NCBI GenBank assembly: GCA_003696125.1
Contig: RFHZ01000373.1
Location: forward strand, 1-5,440
DNA from: Nitrospinota bacterium
GTDB lineage: Bacteria; Tectomicrobia; Entotheonellia; J063
Direction: 5' to 3'
Length of the DNA stretch: 5,440 nt
How positions within the stretch are numbered: position 1 is the stretch's first letter; each line of letters begins with the position of its first letter. This document shows positions 1 to 5,440 of this stretch, piece by piece. Both the position numbers and the translations under genes were made by a program. A model generated the notes under the pieces. The model was not told the DNA's origin and did no database searches. It saw only the letters and a program-made list of their open reading frames with translations.

Positions 1-805
1 GCCCTGGCCAGGCGAAGATCAACTCGGTAATCACCGTACCACCAAACATATACCCCATCTGCAGCCCGACAATGGCGATGACGGGGATCAGGGCATTCCG
101 CAAGGCATGTTTGTACAGCACCATCTGTTCTCGTAGTCCCTTGGCTCGAGCCGTGCGAATATAGTCCATATTCAGCACTTCCAGCAGTGTGGATCGCGTC
201 ATACGCATGGCGATAGGGATTACTGTTCCAGCCAGGGCTAACGTAGGCATCAGCGCTCGCTGGGCAAACTGTCCCGGGCTTTCTCTCAGAGGAACGTATC
301 CAGAAGGGGGTAACCACCCGAGCTTGATGGAGAAGAGGAGCACAGCAAGGGTACCGGTTACAAAGACTGGTAACGAGTAGAGGGTGACCCCCAAGGCGGA
401 GAGCACGCGGTCGATCATGGTATCCCGTCTGATCGCCGTCAAGACTCCCAAAGGAATCCCGATCAATACTCCCAGTATTACCGCCGGAAACACCAGTTCG
501 AGCGTTCGGGGGAGTTTGCGAGCGATTTCTACCGCTACCGGGGTGTTGGTATAGAGGGAATTTCCCAAATCCCCTCTGGTCAGATTGCCCAGCCACCGCA
601 GGTAGCGGAGATGCAGAGGCAGATCCAGCCCCAACTGCTGTCGCAGTGCCTGGGCAGTATCATAGTAACTGTGGGTACTCGCATCTCCAAGGATCAGCGT
701 CACCGGATCGCCGGGCAGGAGATTGACGATGCCAAAGATAAGCGTGGCCACGGCAAAGGCCAGAAACACGGCCCACAGGAATCGCTTGACAAACCATTTA
801 GCCAC
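1..805 (-). CDS. Peptide-type ABC transporter permease, DppB/GsiC family (C-terminus cut by window edge)
   Basis: This is an inner-membrane channel subunit of a dipeptide/oligopeptide/glutathione-type ABC importer. I translated 268 residues from GTG at 803-805; the frame stays open to base 1. The start is chosen because AGGAG (811-815) lies 5 bases upstream. An N-terminal membrane segment (about residues 8-30) ends in the family's typical LLPGDP. A periplasmic region with LGLDLPLHLRYLRWL and GDLGNS follows. Further membrane segments lie at about 103-125, 135-160 and 185-202. The cytoplasmic EAA loop that contacts the ATPase is clear at about 209-239 (MDYIRTARAKGL, then KHALRNALIP), followed by another hydrophobic segment. 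Relatives are usually about 305-340 residues, so the last few dozen are missing. It starts 10 bases after the binding-protein stop, so co-translation is likely. Family assignment is secure; the transported compound is unknown. Confidence 0.95.
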   Translation of the reverse strand, partial: MAKWFVKRFLWAVFLAFAVATLIFGIVNLLPGDPVTLILGDASTHSYYDTAQALRQQLGLDLPLHLRYLRWLGNLTRGDLGNSLYTNTPVAVEIARKLPRTLELVFPAVILGVLIGIPLGVLTAIRRDTMIDRVLSALGVTLYSLPVFVTGTLAVLLFSIKLGWLPPSGYVPLRESPGQFAQRALMPTLALAGTVIPIAMRMTRSTLLEVLNMDYIRTARAKGLREQMVLYKHALRNALIPVIAIVGLQMGYMFGGTVITELIFAWPG

Positions 806-810
806 GGCCT

Positions 811-815
811 CTCCT
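811..815 (-). promoter_or_regulatory. Ribosome binding site of the permease gene
   Basis: AGGAG on the minus strand lies 5 bases before the GTG start at 803-805. It sits directly next to the TAG stop of the binding-protein gene (816-818). It decides the permease start, because no ATG near the gene's beginning fits the conserved N-terminus better. The arrangement suggests translational coupling to the upstream gene. Confidence 0.75.
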
Positions 816-2387
816 CTACCGGTCCAGCCAGGTCTGCTCCAGCGTCGTGGGGGTCAAGAAGCTGACCATGCCCGGAATCTTGGTGAACCCTTTCACATCG
901 GCGCGCAGACCAAACATGTTCGGTCTCCAGGTCAGAAAGACCCAGTAGGCCTTCTCTAGTGCCTTGCGTTCCAGCTCGCAGTAGATCTTATGGCGTTCCT
1001 GAAAATCGGTGGTTCGGCGCCCCCGGGCAAACAGTTCATCTAGCTCGGGGTCCTTGAAATCATGCGCCCTTCCGTAAAACGCCCCCGAGGATTCGTAGAA
1101 GGTGGCCAGGGCATTGGGATCGTCATAGATCAGGAGGGTACCGGTCCACAGGGCCGTGTAGTCTCCGTTTACCCGGAGTTCAGCCATCCCTCCGGTATCG
1201 GTAGAGATCACGTTGACCTGAAAACCGACACCTTTCAGGTTTTCAGATACGACCGCCCAAGGCTCCAGATAGGGAGCAAAGTTTGCCAGCACCAGGTCAA
1301 AAGAGACTCCTTGGGGATAGCCCGCCTCTGCCAAGAGCCGTCTGGCTTTGTCGGGTTGATAGGTGTAGGTCCCCTCGTTTTCAGGACAGTGCCACTGGCT
1401 CCCCTTTTGGAGGAGACCACCCGTGATCGGGAGGCCCATGCCCCCATGTCCGATCTGATTGGTCGTCTCCCGGTCGATGGCATACGCCAACGCCTGGCGT
1501 ACCCGTACATCCGTAAAGGGCTTGCGTTTGGGATTGAGGACAATGGCATTGAAGATGATCCAGGAGCGAATCGTCTTTAAGCGAGGGTCCTGGTCAAAGG
1601 CCTCCCCTTCTTGCCAGGGGAGGAAATCGATGATGTCCACATCCCCTGCTCGCACACTGTCGGCCCGGGTAAAGGGATCATGAATGACACGAAACTCTAA
1701 GGCGTCCAGATACGGTAACCCCTTCTTCCAGTACCTCTCGTTGCGAACTAGCTGGTAGTGTTCTCCCCGGACAGCGTTCACCATCTTGAAAGGACCGGTA
1801 CCGTTGTACTCCTTGCGATAATCATGTCCCGCCTCTACCCACTCTTTAGAAATAATCGGTATATCCCGTAAGGCCAGAATCTGGAGCACGGCAGCGTTCG
1901 GTGCTTTCAGTTTGAGGCGGACGGTCAAATCGTCTACCTTCTCTACCGAAGCCAGCATATCGCGCAGGATGCCACCACGGGTAGCACCGGACTTCTTATC
2001 CATATAGAAGTTTAGACTGAAGACCACATCGTCAGCATCCAGAGTGTCTCCATCGTGAAAGACGACCCCTTTACGAAGGGTAAAAGTATAAGTCGTATTA
2101 TCTACGATGTCATAGCGCTCTGCCAGCTCAGGTACCAGCTTTCCCTCGGTGTTGATCCGCAGTAAGCTGTTGTACATCGCCCCATTCACAGCAAAGCCAG
2201 CCAGACCACCGTAGACAAAGGGGGCAGGAGAGTAAGGGTCAGTCCCGACAGCATAGACTAATTTGCCACCCCGCTTCTGTGCTTCACTTGTAGGAATTCC
2301 AACGTTTAGCAGCACCAGGACAGCGATACAGGTTACGAGGAGCAGGAAAGTCTGGTTTTTCCCCAGGCGAAGAATCCTGTTGTCCAT
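816..2387 (-). CDS. ABC transporter extracytoplasmic solute-binding protein, family 5 (peptide/nickel type)
   Basis: This 523-residue protein captures the substrate outside the inner membrane and hands it to the permease encoded next. The ATG at 2385-2387 is chosen because AAGGAGG lies 6 bases upstream. From it the protein begins with a signal peptide: basic residues R4, R7 and K10, a hydrophobic core at about 13-30, and a likely signal peptidase I site after SEA (A36). C20 lies inside the hydrophobic core and has no proper lipobox, so a soluble rather than lipid-anchored protein is inferred. Family 5 features include FHDGDTLDADDVVFSLNF (about 110-127), YNGTGPFKM (194-202), NERYWKKGLPYLD (216-228), FTDVRVRQALAYAIDRE (291-307) and KARRLLAEAGYPQG (347-360). 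The length fits the family. An in-frame extension upstream (from 2450 or 2573) is open but has no matching ribosome site and would put a very basic stretch before the signal peptide. Ligand class is likely peptide-like; the exact ligand is unknown. Confidence 0.95.
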   Translation of the reverse strand: MDNRILRLGKNQTFLLLVTCIAVLVLLNVGIPTSEAQKRGGKLVYAVGTDPYSPAPFVYGGLAGFAVNGAMYNSLLRINTEGKLVPELAERYDIVDNTTYTFTLRKGVVFHDGDTLDADDVVFSLNFYMDKKSGATRGGILRDMLASVEKVDDLTVRLKLKAPNAAVLQILALRDIPIISKEWVEAGHDYRKEYNGTGPFKMVNAVRGEHYQLVRNERYWKKGLPYLDALEFRVIHDPFTRADSVRAGDVDIIDFLPWQEGEAFDQDPRLKTIRSWIIFNAIVLNPKRKPFTDVRVRQALAYAIDRETTNQIGHGGMGLPITGGLLQKGSQWHCPENEGTYTYQPDKARRLLAEAGYPQGVSFDLVLANFAPYLEPWAVVSENLKGVGFQVNVISTDTGGMAELRVNGDYTALWTGTLLIYDDPNALATFYESSGAFYGRAHDFKDPELDELFARGRRTTDFQERHKIYCELERKALEKAYWVFLTWRPNMFGLRADVKGFTKIPGMVSFLTPTTLEQTWLDR

Positions 2388-2393
2388 ACGTCT

Positions 2394-2400
2394 CCTCCTT
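2394..2400 (-). promoter_or_regulatory. Strong ribosome binding site of the solute-binding protein gene
   Basis: AAGGAGG on the minus strand lies 6 bases before ATG 2385-2387. It is the strongest Shine-Dalgarno match in the window, which fits the common need for more binding protein than membrane subunits. It also decides the start against the longer in-frame candidates. Confidence 0.85.
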
Positions 2401-2430
2401 TCTGCTTGATTATGGTGAGATTGTGGCCTC

Positions 2431-2463
2431 TTTTTCCCGTATTCTCTCATAATACAGGAGAAA
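2431..2463 (-). promoter_or_regulatory. Imperfect stem-loop in the leader of the binding-protein gene
   Basis: On the minus strand, arm 2451-2463 (TTTCTCCTGTATT) pairs with arm 2431-2443 (AATACGGGAAAAA) across a 7-base loop (2444-2450). There are nine continuous pairs next to the loop, including one G-U, then one C/A mismatch and three more A-U pairs. No T-run follows the stem in either direction, so it does not look like an intrinsic terminator. It ends about 30 bases before the ribosome site at 2394-2400. A role in mRNA processing or stability is an inference only. Confidence 0.45.
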
Positions 2464-2473
2464 TATCCACTCC

Positions 2474-2518
2474 CTCTCCTCCTCTTTTCCGTTTCTCCTT
2501 CAAGAGAGAGGAGGAGAG
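2474..2518 (-). repeat. Perfect 12-base inverted repeat spanning the hyuB stop codon
   Basis: On the minus strand, CTCTCCTCCTCT (2507-2518) is followed after 21 bases by its exact reverse complement AGAGGAGGAGAG (2474-2485). The first arm encodes the last residues of HyuB (SPPLS), and the stop codon (2500-2502) lies in the loop. The arms are pure pyrimidine and pure purine. The stem is followed by GGAGTGG rather than a T-run, so canonical rho-independent termination is not supported. Possible roles are mRNA protection between cistrons or attenuation. Low-complexity purine sequence arising by chance is also possible. Confidence 0.55.
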
Positions 2519-4179
2519 ATCCCATACACCGTTTGGGCAAACGCTGGGGAAATGATCCCGTCGAGGACATCATTCCATACCTGCTCCGGCTTACGATGAA
2601 CTGGGAGCCCTACCCCTCCTCCTCCAGGAGTTTGCAGGCTCACCACATCCCCCTTTCGCAAAGGAATCTGTGAGCGTTTTCCCGGCAATCGTTCTTCTTG
2701 GGGTGTACCAGGATTTTTACAGGTGTATGCTGGCCGACCAGAACCACCCCCTTCTATCCCCCAGGCTCCCTGCCTCTGACTCTCCGATCGTGTAGTCACA
2801 AAGATCTCATCTGCCAACACTCGGACGTCTCGTCGAATGCCGAGTCCACCACGGAATTGACCAGGGCCACAGGAGTCGACGACTAAACCGTACCGCTCTA
2901 CCCGCAACGGGTACTCGCGCTCTAAGACCTCAATAGGCAAATTGGAGGGATTGACCATGTACACGTGGATACCGTCCAGACCATCTTTACCCGCCCGGGC
3001 ACCTCCCCCACCTCCAAACGTCTCGATAAAAGCGAAAGATCTTTGTCGGAAAGGATCATAACCAGAGAAGATCAAGCCAGAGTTAACGGCGTGACTCCCG
3101 GCCACTCTCCGTTCTGGGGGAAGCGCTTGATTCAGCGCTCTGATCACGGCATCGGCAATCTTCTGTGCCGTGTCAACCCGTACCCCCACCGCGGCGCCAG
3201 GGCGAGGGTTGACAATGCTCCCCTCTGGAGCAACGATTGTCAGTGCATCAAAGAAGCCACTGGTTGCCGGCATGTCCGGGTCAAGCATCGCCTTAAAGGC
3301 CCAATAAACTGAGGCTTTCAGGATTGTCTCACTGGCGTTGAAGGCTCCACGGGCCTGGGGACCGGATCCGGTGAAGTCAAAGGTCAGCCGATGCCCTTCT
3401 ATACAGGCCGTTACGGTGATAGGAACCGGTGCACCCCCCAGGCCATCATCGTCAAGATAGCTGGTCGCCGTGTACCGGCCATCGGGAAGCTCCTGGATAA
3501 TCTGGTAGGCTCGCTGGCGACTATACGCCAGGATATCGTCCAGGATAGTGCGCAGTCTGGCATTACCATAGCGTGCGCACAGCCGCTCCAGAGGTTCGCG
3601 GGCGATCTCATTTGCGGCGATCTGCCCTTTGATATCCGCTTCCCTCTCTGCCGGATCCCGGCAGTTCCAACAGATCACCTGGAGGAGATCCTGATTGAGC
3701 TTCCCCTTATGCATGAGCCGTACCAGGGGAATCTGGATCCCTTCCTCAAAAAGGCTCTGAGAGTCAGGGGCTGTCGAACCTGGCACTCGTCCCCCCACGT
3801 CTACATGGTGGGCGGTGTTGACGGCAAAGAACATCAGCTCTCCTTGATGGAAAATAGGGGTAATCAGCGTAAAGTCATTGAGATGTGAGCTTCCTCGGGT
3901 GTACGGATCGTTGTGGATGAAGACATCTCCTGGATACACCGCGTCTCCATATTTTTGAAGTACTTCTTCCCCCATGTACATCAGAGAACCGAGATGCGCA
4001 GGGTTATGCTCTGGTTGGGCAACCACAGGCCCTCGACCGTCCAGAAGGACGGCAGAGCAGTCCCGTCGTTCCTTGATGTTCGGGTTAAAGGAGCAACGGA
4101 CGATCGTCTCGTTCACCTGATCGGCAACCGAAAGTAGATAGTTGCTGACCACTTCTGCGGTGATCGGATCTCTCAGCAC
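2500..4179 (-). CDS. hyuB: Hydantoinase B/oxoprolinase family protein (HyuB-type subunit)
   Basis: This is the partner subunit of HyuA in cytoplasmic ATP-dependent enzymes that open cyclic amides (N-methylhydantoin, 5-oxoproline, caprolactam types). It has 559 residues from GTG 4177-4179, a usual length for stand-alone HyuB. That start has AAGGAG 8 bases upstream and gives the family-like opening RDPITAEVV; an ATG at 4218 overlaps hyuA but lacks a ribosome site. Motifs in order: IHNDPYTRGSSHLND (about 88-102), NTAHHVDVGGRVPGS (121-135), WNCRDPAERE (171-180), FDFTGSGPQARGAFNA (267-282), FGGGGGARAG (388-397), VDSCGPGQFRGG (434-445) and TPGGGGVGLP (517-526), ending in the family-typical VWNDVLDGIISPAFAQTVYGI. 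The conserved His and Asp residues in the first two motifs are plausible metal ligands by family analogy. The gene is intact. DSCGPG carries Cys where I expect Gly. Acetone carboxylase alpha is less likely, because it is much longer and no gamma-subunit gene follows. The substrate is unknown. Confidence 0.95.
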   Translation of the reverse strand: MLRDPITAEVVSNYLLSVADQVNETIVRCSFNPNIKERRDCSAVLLDGRGPVVAQPEHNPAHLGSLMYMGEEVLQKYGDAVYPGDVFIHNDPYTRGSSHLNDFTLITPIFHQGELMFFAVNTAHHVDVGGRVPGSTAPDSQSLFEEGIQIPLVRLMHKGKLNQDLLQVICWNCRDPAEREADIKGQIAANEIAREPLERLCARYGNARLRTILDDILAYSRQRAYQIIQELPDGRYTATSYLDDDGLGGAPVPITVTACIEGHRLTFDFTGSGPQARGAFNASETILKASVYWAFKAMLDPDMPATSGFFDALTIVAPEGSIVNPRPGAAVGVRVDTAQKIADAVIRALNQALPPERRVAGSHAVNSGLIFSGYDPFRQRSFAFIETFGGGGGARAGKDGLDGIHVYMVNPSNLPIEVLEREYPLRVERYGLVVDSCGPGQFRGGLGIRRDVRVLADEIFVTTRSESQRQGAWGIEGGGSGRPAYTCKNPGTPQEERLPGKRSQIPLRKGDVVSLQTPGGGGVGLPVHRKPEQVWNDVLDGIISPAFAQTVYGISPPLS

Positions 4180-4180
4180 T

Positions 4181-4193
4181 GGAGCATCTCCTT
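4181..4193 (-). promoter_or_regulatory. hyuB ribosome binding site inside a small hairpin
   Basis: AAGGAG (4188-4193, minus strand) lies 8 bases before the GTG start of hyuB and 2 bases past the hyuA stop codon (4196-4198). Its GGAG can pair with CTCC just downstream (GGAG-ATG-CTCC, 4181-4191), a 4-pair stem with a 3-base loop. If it forms, it would partly mask the site until ribosomes finishing hyuA disturb it, coupling the two subunits. The ribosome site is well supported; the masking is an inference from a very short stem. Confidence 0.6.
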
Positions 4194-4195
4194 TT

Positions 4196-5440
4196 TCAAC
4201 GTAACGTAATAACAACATTACGATACCGGTCTACATAGCCCCTATCGCCAGGCCGGATAGCGATGGTAGCGGTGAACTGTTCAATAATAGCCGGACCAGG
4301 GATCTCATGGCCAGGTGCCAGCCGGTGCATCGTATACACCGGGGTCTCAACAGGTTCTCCCTCCCAGATAATCGGACGTCTGGTTACCAAAGCTTCCTCT
4401 ATCGGTGTTGTGGCCTCTGGGAAAACAGGAAGGCGAGGTTTCGGAGTCAGTCCCAAGGCGGTAACCCGACAGTTGACCACCTCCACCGGGTGTCCTGGTA
4501 GTGCATAGGTGTAGCGGCGGCGGTGCGCCAGATGAAAGGCCTGGGTAATAGTCTCTGCCGTCTCCACCTCTAAGGGGCCAGCAGGAATATCGATGAGGAG
4601 TTCCCAGTTCTGACCCAAATAACGGGCATCCGCTGAGCGCTTTACTCTCCGCTGTGGTTCTGGGACTCCTTCCTCGTGTAGCCATGAGATTGCCTGTTGT
4701 TCCAGTTCGGTATACACTTCGGTCAAATACCGCATCTCGGCTGGGCAGATCACCCGCAGAACTGTGCGCACAAAGTCTGCTCGCACATCGGCCAGAAGTT
4801 GTCCCAGGGCAGAGAGGACCCCTGCTTCTTCCGGTACCAACACCTGGCGCATTCCCAACTCTTCTGCCAGATCGACCGCATGTAGCGGTCCACATCCCCC
4901 AAAAGCCACCAGGGTATAGTCTCGGGGATCGTAGCCCCGGGCTACAGAGAGCTTGCGGATAAGACGGAGCATGTTTGCCCCTGCGATGCGCAGGATCCCC
5001 TGAGCTGTTTGCTGAGGGGAAATCCCCAGCCGTTCTGCCAAGTTCCTGATCGCTCGATGAGCAGCATCGACATCGAGCGTCATGCCTCCTTGCAGCAAGC
5101 CCTTATCCCCAATCCGCCCCAGCACTACATGGGCATCGGTAACGGTCGGCTCTGTCCCTCCCTGACCGTAGCAGGCAGGACCAGGGACTGCTCCTGCACT
5201 GTAGGGACCGACCTTAAGCCCCCCGGCCATGTCTACATAGGCAATACTTCCTCCACCAGCCCCCACCGTGTCTACCTCGATCATCGGTACCCGGGCCGGA
5301 AAAGGGCCAATGGTGTTGGAGGTAGTCATTTTGGGATAGCCTCCTTCTACAACTGCCACATCGGCACTGGTCCCCCCCATATCCAAAGAGATCACATTAT
5401 CGAATCCGGCGAGGCTTCCGACATAGGCAGCACCTATCAC
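4196..5440 (-). CDS. hyuA: Hydantoinase A/oxoprolinase family protein, C-terminal part (HyuA-type subunit, N-terminus outside window)
   Basis: This is the ATP-binding subunit of a HyuA/HyuB-type enzyme, which activates a cyclic amide with ATP in the cytoplasm. 414 residues are visible, ending with TGA at 4196-4198. The frame is open at base 5440. The GTG there is internal: it encodes a conserved stretch (VIGAAYVGSL) just before the nucleotide-site motif. Full HyuA proteins are about 650-700 residues, so roughly 250-290 N-terminal residues, including the N-terminal hydantoinase A domain, are missing. In visible-residue numbering: LDMGGTSADVAVVEGG (19-34, ASKHA-type phosphate loop), VDTVGAGGGSIAYVD (56-70), SAGAVPGPACYGQGGTEPTVTDA (81-103), VAFGGCGPLHAVDLAEELG (178-196), RYLGQNWELLID (273-284) and GPAIIEQFTATIAIRPG (382-398). 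All fit a working enzyme. hyuB follows 16 bases later, as is usual for this pair. Acetone/acetophenone carboxylase subunits are distant relatives but less likely given the neighbours. Confidence 0.95.
   Translation of the reverse strand: MIGAAYVGSLAGFDNVISLDMGGTSADVAVVEGGYPKMTTSNTIGPFPARVPMIEVDTVGAGGGSIAYVDMAGGLKVGPYSAGAVPGPACYGQGGTEPTVTDAHVVLGRIGDKGLLQGGMTLDVDAAHRAIRNLAERLGISPQQTAQGILRIAGANMLRLIRKLSVARGYDPRDYTLVAFGGCGPLHAVDLAEELGMRQVLVPEEAGVLSALGQLLADVRADFVRTVLRVICPAEMRYLTEVYTELEQQAISWLHEEGVPEPQRRVKRSADARYLGQNWELLIDIPAGPLEVETAETITQAFHLAHRRRYTYALPGHPVEVVNCRVTALGLTPKPRLPVFPEATTPIEEALVTRRPIIWEGEPVETPVYTMHRLAPGHEIPGPAIIEQFTATIAIRPGDRGYVDRYRNVVITLR

Larger units (their letters stand above)
2388..2499 (-). 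other. Purine-rich intergenic region between hyuB and the binding-protein gene
   Basis: This 112-base gap is the only sizeable non-coding stretch in the window. In the transcribed sense it is rich in G and A, with several GGAG/AGGAGG runs. It holds the downstream arm of the 2474-2518 inverted repeat, the 2431-2463 stem-loop and the ribosome site at 2394-2400. A TATTAT hexamer (2449-2454) resembles a -10 box, but about 17 bases upstream I find only GAGAGG, not a -35 box. An internal promoter is therefore not supported. Confidence 0.6.

Noticed and set aside
1062-1580. 172-codon open frame on the plus strand
   Set aside because: It is fully antisense to the well-conserved binding-protein gene, its translation shows no recognisable family pattern, and I see no convincing ribosome site. 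It is a shadow of the real reading frame.
2431-2518. Rho-independent terminator after hyuB
   Set aside because: Both stem-loops lack a following T-run in either direction, and same-strand genes continue downstream with short spacing.
2388-2573. N-terminal extension of the binding protein (starts at 2573 or 2450)
   Set aside because: From 2573 it would overlap hyuB coding sequence. Both candidates lack a good ribosome site and put a long basic stretch before the signal peptide. ATG 2387 has AAGGAGG at ideal spacing.
3391-3888. 165-codon open frame on the plus strand
   Set aside because: It is entirely antisense to conserved hyuB coding sequence, and its translation has no domain-like pattern.
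4347-4895. 182-codon open frame on the minus strand in another frame
   Set aside because: It lies inside hyuA, whose own frame carries all the conserved motifs. The translation is rich in Arg, Gly, Ser and Thr without structure, as expected for an out-of-frame reading.
5438-5440. GTG at the window edge as the start of hyuA
   Set aside because: It falls inside a conserved segment just before the ASKHA phosphate-loop motif, and the family's N-terminal domain would be absent. The gene clearly continues beyond the window.
2500-5440. Acetone or acetophenone carboxylase instead of a hydantoinase-type enzyme
   Set aside because: The HyuB-like subunit is 559 residues, shorter than acetone carboxylase alpha, and the gene after it is a transporter binding protein rather than a small gamma subunit. 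It cannot be fully excluded without a phylogeny.
1-5440. Mobile elements, CRISPR arrays, tRNA or rRNA genes
   Set aside because: Nearly every base belongs to the four conserved genes, and I found no direct-repeat array, transposase-like frame or RNA-gene-like stretch.

Overview
The window is an ordinary, tightly packed bacterial metabolic operon fragment. All four genes lie on the minus strand, so transcription runs from base 5440 down to base 1, and both end genes are cut by the window edges. Base composition looks moderate (mid-50s % G+C by eye). Starts are GTG or ATG behind purine-rich Shine-Dalgarno sequences. The sequence does not place the organism beyond a bacterium. The solute-binding protein has a signal peptide without a usable lipobox, which fits a periplasmic protein, but this is weak evidence for lineage.

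In transcription order the layout is: (1) the C-terminal 414 residues of a HyuA-type hydantoinase/oxoprolinase subunit (4196-5440); (2) a complete HyuB-type partner subunit (2500-4179), starting 16 bases after the hyuA stop; (3) a 112-base purine-rich gap (2388-2499) with two predicted stem-loops; (4) a complete family 5 (peptide/nickel type) extracytoplasmic solute-binding protein (816-2387); (5) the first 268 residues of a DppB/GsiC-type ABC permease (1-805), starting 10 bases after the previous stop. The rest of the transporter (end of this permease, second permease, ATPases) would be expected beyond base 1. The start of hyuA and the operon promoter would lie beyond base 5440.

The simplest joint reading is a scavenging pathway. 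The binding protein and ABC transporter would import a small peptide-like or cyclic-amide compound, and HyuA/HyuB would open or hydrolyse a lactam, imide or 5-oxoproline-like ring in the cytoplasm with ATP. The substrate cannot be read from the sequence. The long open frames on the plus strand are shadows of these genes. I see no RNA gene, mobile element, CRISPR array or clear intrinsic terminator, and no evidence of a wholly new system. The most noteworthy non-coding feature is the pair of stem-loops just before the binding-protein gene.
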